A stretch of 45,697 bases of DNA from an uncultured Clostridia bacterium (GTDB taxonomy: Bacteria; Bacillota; Clostridia; Oscillospirales; Ruminococcaceae): assembly GCA_947427325.1 (NCBI GenBank), contig CANEHP010000001.1, positions 1 to 45,697 of the forward strand, in the 5' to 3' direction. The notes under the pieces were generated by a model that was not told where the DNA came from, ran no database searches, and saw only the letters and a program-made list of their open reading frames with translations. The number at the start of each line of letters is the position of its first letter. Positions within the stretch are counted from its first letter, which is position 1. Position numbers and translations under genes: made by a program. This document shows, piece after piece, positions 34,820 through 44,700 of the stretch.

Positions 34820-35121
34820 TGCTAAAAAATTTCAGAGATTTTTATAGAAATCAAAAAGAAAAGCGTTTGGAAAAACGAAATAAGCCTTGGAACAAAAAGC
34901 AAAAAATCATTTTCCTTTCCGTATTCGCTGCTGTGATAATATATGTTATTGTTTCGGTAATTATATCGGGAAAAGGAGCAGACGGAGAGAGCTATTCCCT
35001 ACCAAGCCTTAATTTATCAGTGAATGGACTTGATATAATTCTTATTTTCTTATTGGGAATTAGTTTTGCGATTTTAAAAATACGTGCATACATAAAACGC
35101 AGAAAGGATGATAAAAAATGA
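34819..35121 (+). CDS. small membrane protein of the transfer operon
   Basis: This 100-residue protein has a highly basic N-terminus (about 1-28), two membrane helices (about 31-50 and 74-93) and a basic end. Stop and start are fused with the previous gene (TAATG), and it overlaps the next by four bases. I do not recognise a family. Tight coupling points to a subunit of the transfer apparatus. Confidence 0.65.
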   Translation: MLKNFRDFYRNQKEKRLEKRNKPWNKKQKIIFLSVFAAVIIYVIVSVIISGKGADGESYSLPSLNLSVNGLDIILIFLLGISFAILKIRAYIKRRKDDKK

Positions 35122-35477
35122 ACACAAAAATTTCCGCTTTGAAAAAGAAAATTGAGCTTAAAACAACACAGCTTAAAAGCAAAGAGAAACTTTTACTCCG
35201 CAATAAAGAAGCGGTTAAAGAAATCAAGTGCGAAATTGAGCAGCTTAAAAATGAGCTTGCAAAAGAGGAAATGCAGGAGATGAGGGAGCTCATGGGAGAG
35301 AAAAATCTTAATATTGATGATGTTAAGGCTGCTATTGTTTCGGGAATTATTGTCAGCAGCAAGCCTAAAGAAAACGAGAAAAAATCCGAAAAAAGTCAAA
35401 CACAGGCATCTGATATAGCAAAGGATATAGAAGAAATAAACAAGGAGGAACAAAGAAATGATACTAATATTGGCTGA
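35118..35477 (+). CDS. DUF4315-like coiled-coil protein
   Basis: This 119-residue protein has an N-terminal coiled coil (about 3-55), then a short NLNIDDVKAAIVSGI segment and a polar tail. The plan fits DUF4315 proteins, which precede DUF4366 or topoisomerase genes in CTn-like elements; the match is by pattern. It begins in an ATGA overlap with the preceding gene and overlaps the topB gene by 20 bases. The role is unknown. Confidence 0.6.
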   Translation: MNTKISALKKKIELKTTQLKSKEKLLLRNKEAVKEIKCEIEQLKNELAKEEMQEMRELMGEKNLNIDDVKAAIVSGIIVSSKPKENEKKSEKSQTQASDIAKDIEEINKEEQRNDTNIG

Positions 35478-37575
35478 AAAGCCCAGTGTAGCAAGGGATA
35501 TAGCCCGTGTAGTGGGAGCGACAAAACGTTCCGATGACGGTTATATGCAGGGGAACGGCTACATAGTATATAATTTCTTGGGACATTTAGTGAGCCTTTG
35601 CGATCCGTCCGATTACAACGAAAAATACATCAAATGGAATATGGCGGATTTGCCTATAATTCCGCAGCCGTTTCAGTATCGTCCTTTGGCGGATAAGGCT
35701 GAACATCTGCAAAAGCTGAAAAAGCTTATAAACAGCTCAGAGATCGACAGCCTGATATGCGCTACCGATGCGGGACGTGAAGGAGAGGTTATTTTCCGTT
35801 ACGTCTATGACTATATCGGCTGCAAAAAGCCTTATAAAAGACTTTGGATAAGCAGCTTGACAGACGAAAGCATAAGGAACGGTATGGACAACCTTGTTGA
35901 CGGTAAGGATAATTTATTTAAGGCAGGAGCGGCGAGAGCACAGGTAGATTGGCTTGTGGGAATGAACCTGTCCAGACTGTACAGTATTTATTTTCAGACA
36001 AAGTTATCAATCGGCAGGGTGCAGACAGCTACTCTTAATATGATTGTACAACGTGATTTGGAGATAGAGGGTTTCAAGAAGAAGCCTTTTTACAAGGTCT
36101 TACTTGAAAACGGTGCGGAATGGTTTGACGAAGATCGAGACAGTTTTCCCGAAAAATCCGAAGCGGAGAAAATAAAGGTACAGTGCCAAGGTAAAACTGC
36201 AAAGGTTATACAGGCTGAAAAAAAGAAAAAGACGGAAAACCGTCCTATTCTGTATTCTCTCACCACTTTGCAGATAGATGCCAATGACAAATCGGGCTTT
36301 TCCGCTGCCAAAACCTTGACGGTTATGCAGTCACTCTACGAGAAAAAGCTGCTTACATATCCGAGAACCGAAAGCAACTATCTGACCGAGGATATGAAGC
36401 CCGAAATTCCTGTTATAATCAAGCTTTTACAATTTTATGACAGTGACCGTGTAAAGCATTTTGACGAAGTGGGACTGAATATTGATAGCCGTGTTATTGA
36501 TAACAGCAAAGTTTCCGACCACCACGCCATTATTCCCACTAAGGATATACCTAATTCCGCAAATATGGAACTGACCGCCGATGAAAAGGCAATACTTGAC
36601 CTTGTAATCAAGCGGTTTTTCCTCGCATTTGAACAGGTTTATGTTTACAACGAAACAGCATATATTTTTGAAATCGAAGGCAACAGCTTTAAACTAAACG
36701 TGAAGGAGCCTGTTTCTTTGGGGTGGAAGACTTATGTAATCGAGAAAGCCGAGGAAACGCAGAGAGAAACAAAGGCTTACAATGAGAGTGATACTTTTAA
36801 CGCTAACAATTTAAGCATTAAGGACTGTGAAACAACACCGCCCATAGCCTTTACAGAAAGCACACTTCTGTCTGCTATGGAAAATTTAGACAAGCGCATT
36901 GAGGACAAAGAGCTGAAACAGTATGTCAAGGCAAGGGGCTTAGGAACTACCGCCACAAGAGCTGCCATTATCGAGCGCATAATTTCATTGGAATATGTGG
37001 CAAGAGATAAAAAAGCTTTAAAATCCACCGAAAAAGGACGGTATCTGATAGCCAACATTCCAGAAGCAATAAAAAGCGTAGAAATGACGGCGGAAATGGA
37101 AAGCCAGCTTGCAGCGGTTGAGAACGGAAAGAATAATCCCAAAGCCGTTATTGACAGTGCCGTTAAGCTTGTGCGTGATGTTATGGAAATTGAGAGCGCA
37201 AAACAACACGAAAACATAGGCGCAGTAACCAAGGTTTCCATCGGCAAGTGTCCTAAATGCGGTGGCAACGTCTACGAAGGCAACAAAGGCTTTTATTGTG
37301 AGCATTACAAAGATGAAAAGACCTGTAATTTCACGATATGGAAAGATGATATTTTTTTCAGTTCCCGTAAAAAGATTCTTACTGTCGGTACTCTCCAAAA
37401 GCTACTTGCAAAGGGAAAGGTACTGTTAAAAGGATGTTATTCCGAAAAAAGCGGTAAAACCTATGACGCTTATATTGGCTTTAACGATTATGTAAGCAAG
37501 GATGGAAAACAGAGAGTAGGATTTAAAATCATTGAATTTGTAAACAGTAATAAGGACGGAGGAAAGAAAAAGTGA
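35458..37575 (+). CDS. topB: DNA topoisomerase III (TopB type)
   Basis: This 705-residue type IA topoisomerase has a Toprim domain starting with LILAEKPSVARDIA and the DAGREGE metal-binding motif. The catalytic Tyr301 lies in TYPRTESNYL. A C-terminal tail has a CPKCGG...C...C zinc-ribbon-like element and a last Toprim-associated domain. It passes single strands and is a regular member of Tn1549/CTn backbones, where it likely resolves DNA during transfer. AAGGAGG precedes the ATG inside the previous gene. It is linked to the next gene by a GTGA overlap. Confidence 0.95.
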   Translation: MILILAEKPSVARDIARVVGATKRSDDGYMQGNGYIVYNFLGHLVSLCDPSDYNEKYIKWNMADLPIIPQPFQYRPLADKAEHLQKLKKLINSSEIDSLICATDAGREGEVIFRYVYDYIGCKKPYKRLWISSLTDESIRNGMDNLVDGKDNLFKAGAARAQVDWLVGMNLSRLYSIYFQTKLSIGRVQTATLNMIVQRDLEIEGFKKKPFYKVLLENGAEWFDEDRDSFPEKSEAEKIKVQCQGKTAKVIQAEKKKKTENRPILYSLTTLQIDANDKSGFSAAKTLTVMQSLYEKKLLTYPRTESNYLTEDMKPEIPVIIKLLQFYDSDRVKHFDEVGLNIDSRVIDNSKVSDHHAIIPTKDIPNSANMELTADEKAILDLVIKRFFLAFEQVYVYNETAYIFEIEGNSFKLNVKEPVSLGWKTYVIEKAEETQRETKAYNESDTFNANNLSIKDCETTPPIAFTESTLLSAMENLDKRIEDKELKQYVKARGLGTTATRAAIIERIISLEYVARDKKALKSTEKGRYLIANIPEAIKSVEMTAEMESQLAAVENGKNNPKAVIDSAVKLVRDVMEIESAKQHENIGAVTKVSIGKCPKCGGNVYEGNKGFYCEHYKDEKTCNFTIWKDDIFFSSRKKILTVGTLQKLLAKGKVLLKGCYSEKSGKTYDAYIGFNDYVSKDGKQRVGFKIIEFVNSNKDGGKKK

Positions 37576-38645
37576 AATTCTTTAAAGTGATACTGAATAC
37601 GGTAGGAAAGGATAATGAAAAGGTGATTTTCATTATCCCTCCCGCCGAAGAAAAGGACGAAAATGGAAATCCCGCCTACGATGAGGATTTTTTGCTGAGC
37701 AATACCGAATACAGAAGCTATCTTAAGGAAACAAAGGCAGCGGTCGTGTCGGTTACATATATCCTATACGAAGTGTACGACAGTACAAAGCTCAACTATG
37801 ACGAGCTGCTGCAATCCGAAAGCAGCTTTTTTAAGCTTGACCAAAATGATTATCTGATTGAGGTTAAAAAAGTTAAAACCAAGGGTGGAGGCAAGAAATC
37901 ACAAACAACAATGTATTTTGTGTTAGGTATAGTCGCAACTGCGATCTTATCTGTGCTGATTTACGGAAGCAGTTTAAAGAAAAGCAACGGTAAGCCGGAC
38001 AGCAGCGGCGATACAAGTAATACATCTGTGGATACATATATCACAACAGAGGAAGTGCAAATGCCAATCACCAATGGCGAAGGTGAAGCAAATGAGGGAA
38101 ACTCCACCGATCCGACTGTCATCATTGAAACATCAAGCGAAGCGGAAACTATAAGCACTGATTTAACTGTCACGACATCAACTGAAATGGTTTTCACCTT
38201 AACGTTCGATAATAACGGCGGCGTTGGGTCTCTTAACGAAGGGCAATATACAAACGGAATCGTGGTGGATCTTCCTTTCACAGGTGTAAACAGGATAGGT
38301 TATACGCTTATGGGCTGGGCTACCGCACCAACACAGCCTTATACACTTTATGACAATGAAACGAGCAAATACGTAATGCCGTCCTTTCCTGCAACTTTGT
38401 ATGCAATATGGACTGCCACCGAATATGAAGTCATATATAACTATCAGGTAGGCACCAATGCCGTTACATCGAAGGACATGGTCAAGTATGGTGAAATAAT
38501 TCAGCTTATGGATATAAATAGTATTCCTTCCAATGCAGGAAAATTTGTTGGATGGGCACTGCTGCCAAATTCCGATGAACCTGTGAAAAGCCTAACAATG
38601 CCTGATGGAGGAATTGAGCTTTATGCGATTTATAAAAAGGGATAA
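37572..38645 (+). CDS. membrane protein with InlB-type repeats
   Basis: A GTG start in the topB stop (GTGA) gives 357 residues. A cytoplasmic N-terminal domain of about 110 residues precedes one membrane helix (about 116-134), a Ser/Thr/Glu-rich outer linker (about 140-205) and two InlB B-repeat/Listeria-Bacteroides-like modules (about 210-357, with GYTLMGWAT and KFVGWALLP cores). Such repeats mediate surface contacts. The N-terminal side probably meets the transfer apparatus. A copy of the element palindrome lies in the linker and is read as DTYIT. The gene ends in a terminator. Confidence 0.75.
   Translation: MKFFKVILNTVGKDNEKVIFIIPPAEEKDENGNPAYDEDFLLSNTEYRSYLKETKAAVVSVTYILYEVYDSTKLNYDELLQSESSFFKLDQNDYLIEVKKVKTKGGGKKSQTTMYFVLGIVATAILSVLIYGSSLKKSNGKPDSSGDTSNTSVDTYITTEEVQMPITNGEGEANEGNSTDPTVIIETSSEAETISTDLTVTTSTEMVFTLTFDNNGGVGSLNEGQYTNGIVVDLPFTGVNRIGYTLMGWATAPTQPYTLYDNETSKYVMPSFPATLYAIWTATEYEVIYNYQVGTNAVTSKDMVKYGEIIQLMDINSIPSNAGKFVGWALLPNSDEPVKSLTMPDGGIELYAIYKKG
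38028..38045. repeat. element-wide palindrome inside a coding region
   Basis: GTGGATACATATATCACA is embedded in frame in the Ser/Thr linker of the InlB-repeat protein, read as Val-Asp-Thr-Tyr-Ile-Thr. It is nearly identical to the intergenic copies before parA. Confidence 0.7.
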
Positions 38646-38656
38646 AAAACCTTTTT
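38634..38656 (+). terminator. terminator at the end of the transfer operon
   Basis: AAAAAGG (38634-38640) pairs with CCTTTTT (38650-38656), followed by ATTTTTTTT. It overlaps the stop of the InlB-repeat gene and closes the run that began at the SpoVG-like gene. Confidence 0.65.
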
Positions 38657-38683
38657 ATTTTTTTGCTTTTTCTCAGTTCACTA

Positions 38684-38712
38684 TTGACTTTATGGATTTA
38701 AAGTGTTAAAAT
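38684..38712 (+). promoter_or_regulatory. promoter of the giant helicase/methylase gene
   Basis: TTGACT (38684-38689) and TAAAAT (38707-38712) are 17 bases apart. AGGAGG (38719-38724) and the ATG at 38737 follow. Confidence 0.7.
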
Positions 38713-38736
38713 ATTATTAGGAGGTAGTAAGCAAGT

Positions 38737-41700
38737 ATGTCCCGTTTAGAGGAAACAAGGAAAATACTTCAAACCGCAGTTGAAAAGCTGCACACGGATA
38801 AGAAATATTTTGTCGAATGGCTTAAGTATTCGGGAAGGTTTTACAAAATTCCCGCAATGCATACAATGACATTATTTGAAAGCAATCCCCAGGCAACAAT
38901 TCTTACGGATTATGATAATTGGAAAAAGTATGGTAATGCAGTTAAATTTCAGGAACGAAGCTCAGCGGCACTGCTTGATAACGGAATTGAGCTTAAGCAC
39001 TACTTTGACATCAGTCAGACAACAGCCAAGGTTATTCCTTTTCAGTGGAGTATCGATAAGGATATTACCGAAGAATTTTTGAAAGATGAAGCAAAGATAA
39101 GCGGCAGGAGTTTCCGAAATATGGCTACCTACATAAATACAGTTGCCATAAATCATATCGCTGATAACGCCGAAGAAATTTTATCAAAATTTCCCATTAA
39201 TGAAGCTGACAGAAAAGCTTTCCTATACTCCGTTTCCACTATGGTGATGACGGTTATCGCCGCACGGTGCGAATATAAAAGCACCTACAAATACAAAACA
39301 CCCGATATTCCTGACCTCTCTGCATTGGATATGCTGAAAACAAATGAGGACATAGTTAAGCTGTGCGACACGGTGCAGCGCAGTGCAAAGGCTATATTAT
39401 CCAAAATGGAGAAATCCATTACGCAAATAATCAATATCAGAACGGAGGCATTAAGAAATGAGCGAAATAGAAATGAGGAAGCTAATCAAGGAATGGAACA
39501 ACAAGTATCCCAACAACAAGGCAGCATCGAAGGAACTTCTGCACGAGGACGAGAAACAGGAAATGATCTGGTGCGAGGAAGCACAGGAATGGTTTCCGAT
39601 GTATACAATGGAGGAGAAGGACAGCGGGACAATAGTGTACAAGCTGAACAGGGAACAGAATTTCACATACAACCCGATATTCTCAGACGTGAAGTCGGAA
39701 ACGGAGGAAATCGGATATTACGGCAGGAAGTGGCAGGAGTTTATGCAGGAGAATTACCCGGACACGGTGCTGACAATGAGTATCAACAGCTTGGATTGGG
39801 AGATGGTATCGAAGAAGGTGGATACCGAAGCGGAGGAGCTTTATCAGACATTGGAGAAACAGTATCTGAAAGCCAATCCACGCCCCACAACGTTTATGGA
39901 GATAGCCAAGTGGGAGAAAATGAAGCAGCTGGAAATCGATCACGAGGTAATGGAATCGGTGGTACTCCAATATCGGGAGAGCTGAAAGGTAATACGGAAA
40001 AAACAGCGGAGGCTTTAAAAGAGGCTTCCGCTGTTTTGCGTGATACATATAGCACAAATCTTCCCACAATTACCTGTGAGTTGAGTGAAAGTTCTTTTTT
40101 TGAAGATGAAAAAGTTTATTCTGTGTACGATTTTGACAGACTTATGAAGCAAGCTGATGATAAACGAGTATTGGGAACAAAGGCAGCGATAGAAAAATAC
40201 GGCTCAAAAGAAGCTTGGTATAACTCACAAGTTGATGATGAATTTACTCAGTTTATGGGGTATGATAAGGTAAAATTTACAATCAATATGCCAAACGGTG
40301 AGCATTATACGGAAAGACAGGATATAGGTGACGGTTATGGCGGTGTTATCAGTTTTTTAAGTCAATATCCTAAATACAATGAAATTATTCCCATTCTTAA
40401 TGAAGCTGTTATACGCCAACAAGAAATAGACGAGCTTAAAATCCGTGATACATATATCACAATAAATGCAGTAAGAATGGGGGATTTTTATGAAATTTTC
40501 GGGGATGAAGCTAAAATTGTCGCCGAAAAATTGGGATTGGCTCTCACATCAAGAAATGGTGAGCCAATGGTGGGATTTCCGCAGCACACATTGGAGCAGT
40601 ACATAGAACGTTTGAAAAATGTGGGACTTACTGTAAACATTACAGATAATGCAGAAAGAAGTTATACCGAAAATGTTAATAATGCCTTTGAAAAGCTGAA
40701 AGAAAAACATACATTCTCACCTGAAGCTAATGAATTTCTTGGCAGAGTTGAAAATCAAATCATAATCAATCACTATGATAGTTTTAACCTCAAAAACCTG
40801 ACAACGCCTTTATTTCAGCAAAAGTATGGAAATATTGAAAGAATAAACGAGATTTTGTTCAAAGGTGAGCTAGCAACAGTAATAAATGAGATAAACGCAT
40901 ATATTAAAGGCGAGACTTTGAGTAAAGAAGCAGAAATTAACACTGACGGTAATCAATGGTTTGTCACCGATAAAAAAGACGGCAATACAATTCTTTATGA
41001 GAAAGAGGATTTCTTCTCCAAAGAAACGCAAACTTATAAAGAATACTTAAAATCTGTTGCGGAAAACAATCCTGATTATGCAGAATATATCAACTCTCAT
41101 ATTCCAAAATTGTTAAAGGATATTGACGACATTGAAGAGTCGCTCGCAAATGAATACAGAGAAGCCGAATATGAAAAGCTTGCTGTTGAATTAGGAGCAG
41201 GAGGCGGTTATGGCGAAGATATGGCTAATTCTGCAGCAGAGAAAAGGCTTGCGCAGCTAAAAGAACTTATTGAAAATAAGGAGTACGATGCCAAACTAAC
41301 ACAAAGCAGTTTCATTGAGATCGCCACTGATTTGTTATCGGCAAATGAAACGGTAGCCAACGCTCACAAAAATGCCACCGAACAAGAATACCGTCTTGAA
41401 ATAACCAAAGGGATCGAGCAGATTTTCACCGAATCCGTTTCAGGTATCCGTGACATCGGATATTCTACCGCCGAAATATCACCGCTGTATAATGCCTTTC
41501 AAAATCAAAAAGATGTAAGGGACTATATAGAAAATATCGTTACGGAAAATGTTGATATTGCTTTGACCGCAGAAGAAAAAAGGATAGAAAATATTCGTCA
41601 ATTTGCAAAAGAGCAGAATATTCCGTTCTCGGAAAAATATGATGACGGAGCAGAAGATTTTGATCCTTACACTGCTGATGGAAGTATGTCTTTTGAGGAT

Positions 41701-44700
41701 TTCCGCAAGCGACAAAAACTGTATATAGAAGATTTTGGTAATAATGAACAAACACAAGACATTGACCTAAAGGCTAATGTCGGCGAATTGCACAATTTCA
41801 CCATTGCCGACCAAAATCTCGGCGCAGGCGGATTAAAAACCAAGTGCGCTGCCAACATAGCCGCTATCAAAACCCTAAAGCAGATCGAAGCCGAAAACCG
41901 AACCGCCACTCCCGAAGAACAGGAAATATTGTCAAAATATGTGGGTTGGGGTGGTATGGCACAGGAAGTTTTCAGCGGTAGCAATGAAAAATGGGCAAAG
42001 GAACACGCTGAGCTTAAAGAGCTGCTTACCGATGAAGAGTATGCAGCTGCACAGGGCAGCACCTTAAATGCCCACTATACCTCACCAACGGTCATAAACG
42101 CTATCTATAAAGCACTTAACAATATGGGATTTAAAAAAGGAAAGGTGCTTGAACCCTCTATGGGTGTCGGCAATTTCTTTGGCTGCTTGCCCGAAAAAAT
42201 GAAAGACAGTGAGTTGTACGGTGTAGAACTTGACAGCATCACAGGAAGAATTGCAAAGCAGCTGTACCCTAATGCCGATATTCAGATAAAAGGCTTTGAA
42301 AAGACTAATTTCCCCGATAACTTCTTCGATGTAGCAATAGGCAATGTTCCTTTTGGCAGCTATGGTATAGCAGACCGACAATATGACAAGCACAATTTTT
42401 ATATTCACGATTACTTTTTTGCAAAGACCTTGGATAAGGTAGCTGAGGGCGGTATTATTGCCTTTATCACTTCCAAAGGCACTCTTGACAAGGCAAATCC
42501 AAAAGTGCGTGAATATATAGCGCAGCGGGCGGATCTGCTTGGGGCAATCAGAATGCCTAATACTGCATTTAAAGGAAACGCAAATACCGAAGTAACGTCC
42601 GATATTATTTTTCTTCAGAAACGTAAAAATGCCCCTGTTAAGACGCCCGATTGGGTATATTTGGGCGAAACTGCTGACGGCGTTCCCATAAATCAGTATT
42701 TTATCGATAACCCCGAAATGATGTTGGGAAAAATGGAGTATTCCGTAAAAATGTATGGCGGCAAAAATACCACCTGCACTCCTTTTGAGGGTGAGAATCT
42801 GTCGGAACAGCTCAACCAAGCAGTATCGAGGTTAAAGACAAATATTGCCCTTAATACACGCACTGAAAAGCAAGAAAAGGCACGAGGACTGATCTCCGCC
42901 ACCGAGGACGTCCGCAATTTTACCCATACAATAATTGACGGTAAAGTGTATTTCCGTGAAAACGACATAATGAAAGAAAAATTCATTAAGGGACAACCCG
43001 TCACAGGAAAGCATTTAGAGCGAATTAAGGGACTTATCGAACTCCGTGAAAAGCTGCGTGAGGTAATAGAAGCTCAGACCGAGGGCTGTACCGATGAGAA
43101 ACTAAAGGAGCTGCAAGGAGATCTGAATGATCTGTACGATAATTTCACCAAAAACAACGGATATATCAACGATAAGGGAAACAGAGATGCTTTCCGAGAA
43201 GATGACGATTATAATACCTTATGCGCACTTGAAATAATAGATCCCGAAAAACACACGGTAACCAAATCCGAGATATTTACCAAGCGCACTGTTAAAACAA
43301 ATAAGGAAATAACCAGCGTTGATACTCCGCAGGAAGCTCTGCAAGTATCTTTGGATATGAAGGGCAGAGTTGATATTCCGTATATGGCAGAATTGTGCGG
43401 AAGCTCTCACGAACAAGTCATTGATCGGCTTGTAAGCGAGGGCATTATTTATTTAAACCCCGAAAATTATGAAGAGGAAGGCATAGGAGCTTATGAGGAA
43501 GCCTCCGAGTATCTTTCGGGAAATGTACGGCAAAAGTTACGCATTGCGGAGCTTGCGGCAGAAAAAAATCCTGAATTATTCAACAGAAATGTCGAAGAGC
43601 TGAAAAAGGTTATTCCGCCTACCATAGAAGCAGGAGAAATTAAAGTTAGATTGGGTGTTTCTTGGGTAGAAACCGAAGATTATCAGCGATTTTTATGTGA
43701 AAAAGCAGAAGCAAAGTTTTCAGGCAATGAAGCAATTCGCCGTACATTTATGGGAGAATACAAAGTGCCAAACAAAAAGGATCAGAGTCTTTCGGCAACC
43801 TCCACCTATGGTACGAAGAGAATGACTTCTTATGAAATATTGGAGCAGTTGCTCAATAACCGTGATATTATTGTCAGAGATGCCGTCATAGATCCCGATG
43901 GAAAAAAGCGTTATATCATAAATAATGAGGAAACGCAGCAAGCGAAAGAAAAAGCAAGAAAAATGCAGAGCAAATTTCAAAAATGGATATGGGAAGATCC
44001 CAAAAGACGTCAAAAATATGTGACAAAATACAATGAGCTTTTCAATTCCATAGTGGGACGCAAATATGACGGATCGCATCAGACCTTTCCCGAAATGTCA
44101 CCGTATATTGAATTGAAACCTCACCAAAAGGACGCTGTGGTGCGGACCAAATACGGCGGTAACACCTTGCTTGCCCACTGTGTAGGCGCAGGAAAGAGCT
44201 TTGAAATGGCTGCTGCGGTAATGGAAAAGAAACGTCTCGGACTGATCAACAAGGCGTGTATGGTCGTTCCCAAGCACCTTGTAGGACAGACAGCTAATGA
44301 ATGGCTGCGGCTTTATCCTCAAGCAATGCTGCTTGTTGCTTCGGAAAAGGATTTCACTGAGGATAACAGGCAGAAATTTATTGCACGATGCTGTACAGGA
44401 GATTATGCGGCGGTCATTATGTCCTATGAGCAGTTTGAAAAGATCCCTATGTCCTTTGAGTACCGTGAAAAATTTATGACCAGAGAAATGGATCTGCTCG
44501 AAAAGGCTATCGAGAATACAGACAAAGATGACAGGTCAACTATAAAGGATCTGGAGAGAGCCAAGAAAAATCTTGAAAAACGTATTGCCAAGCTTCTTGA
44601 CGGCGGAAAAACCAAAGATAGATCTCTGAATTTTGAGCAGCTCGGTTTTGATTGCTTAGTTGTAGATGAAGCCCACAACTATAAAAATGGGCTTGTAGTC

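Noticed and set aside
37751..37766. A further copy of the element palindrome (GGTTACATATATCC)
   Set aside because: It has too many changes in both arms and is not counted among the nine clear copies.
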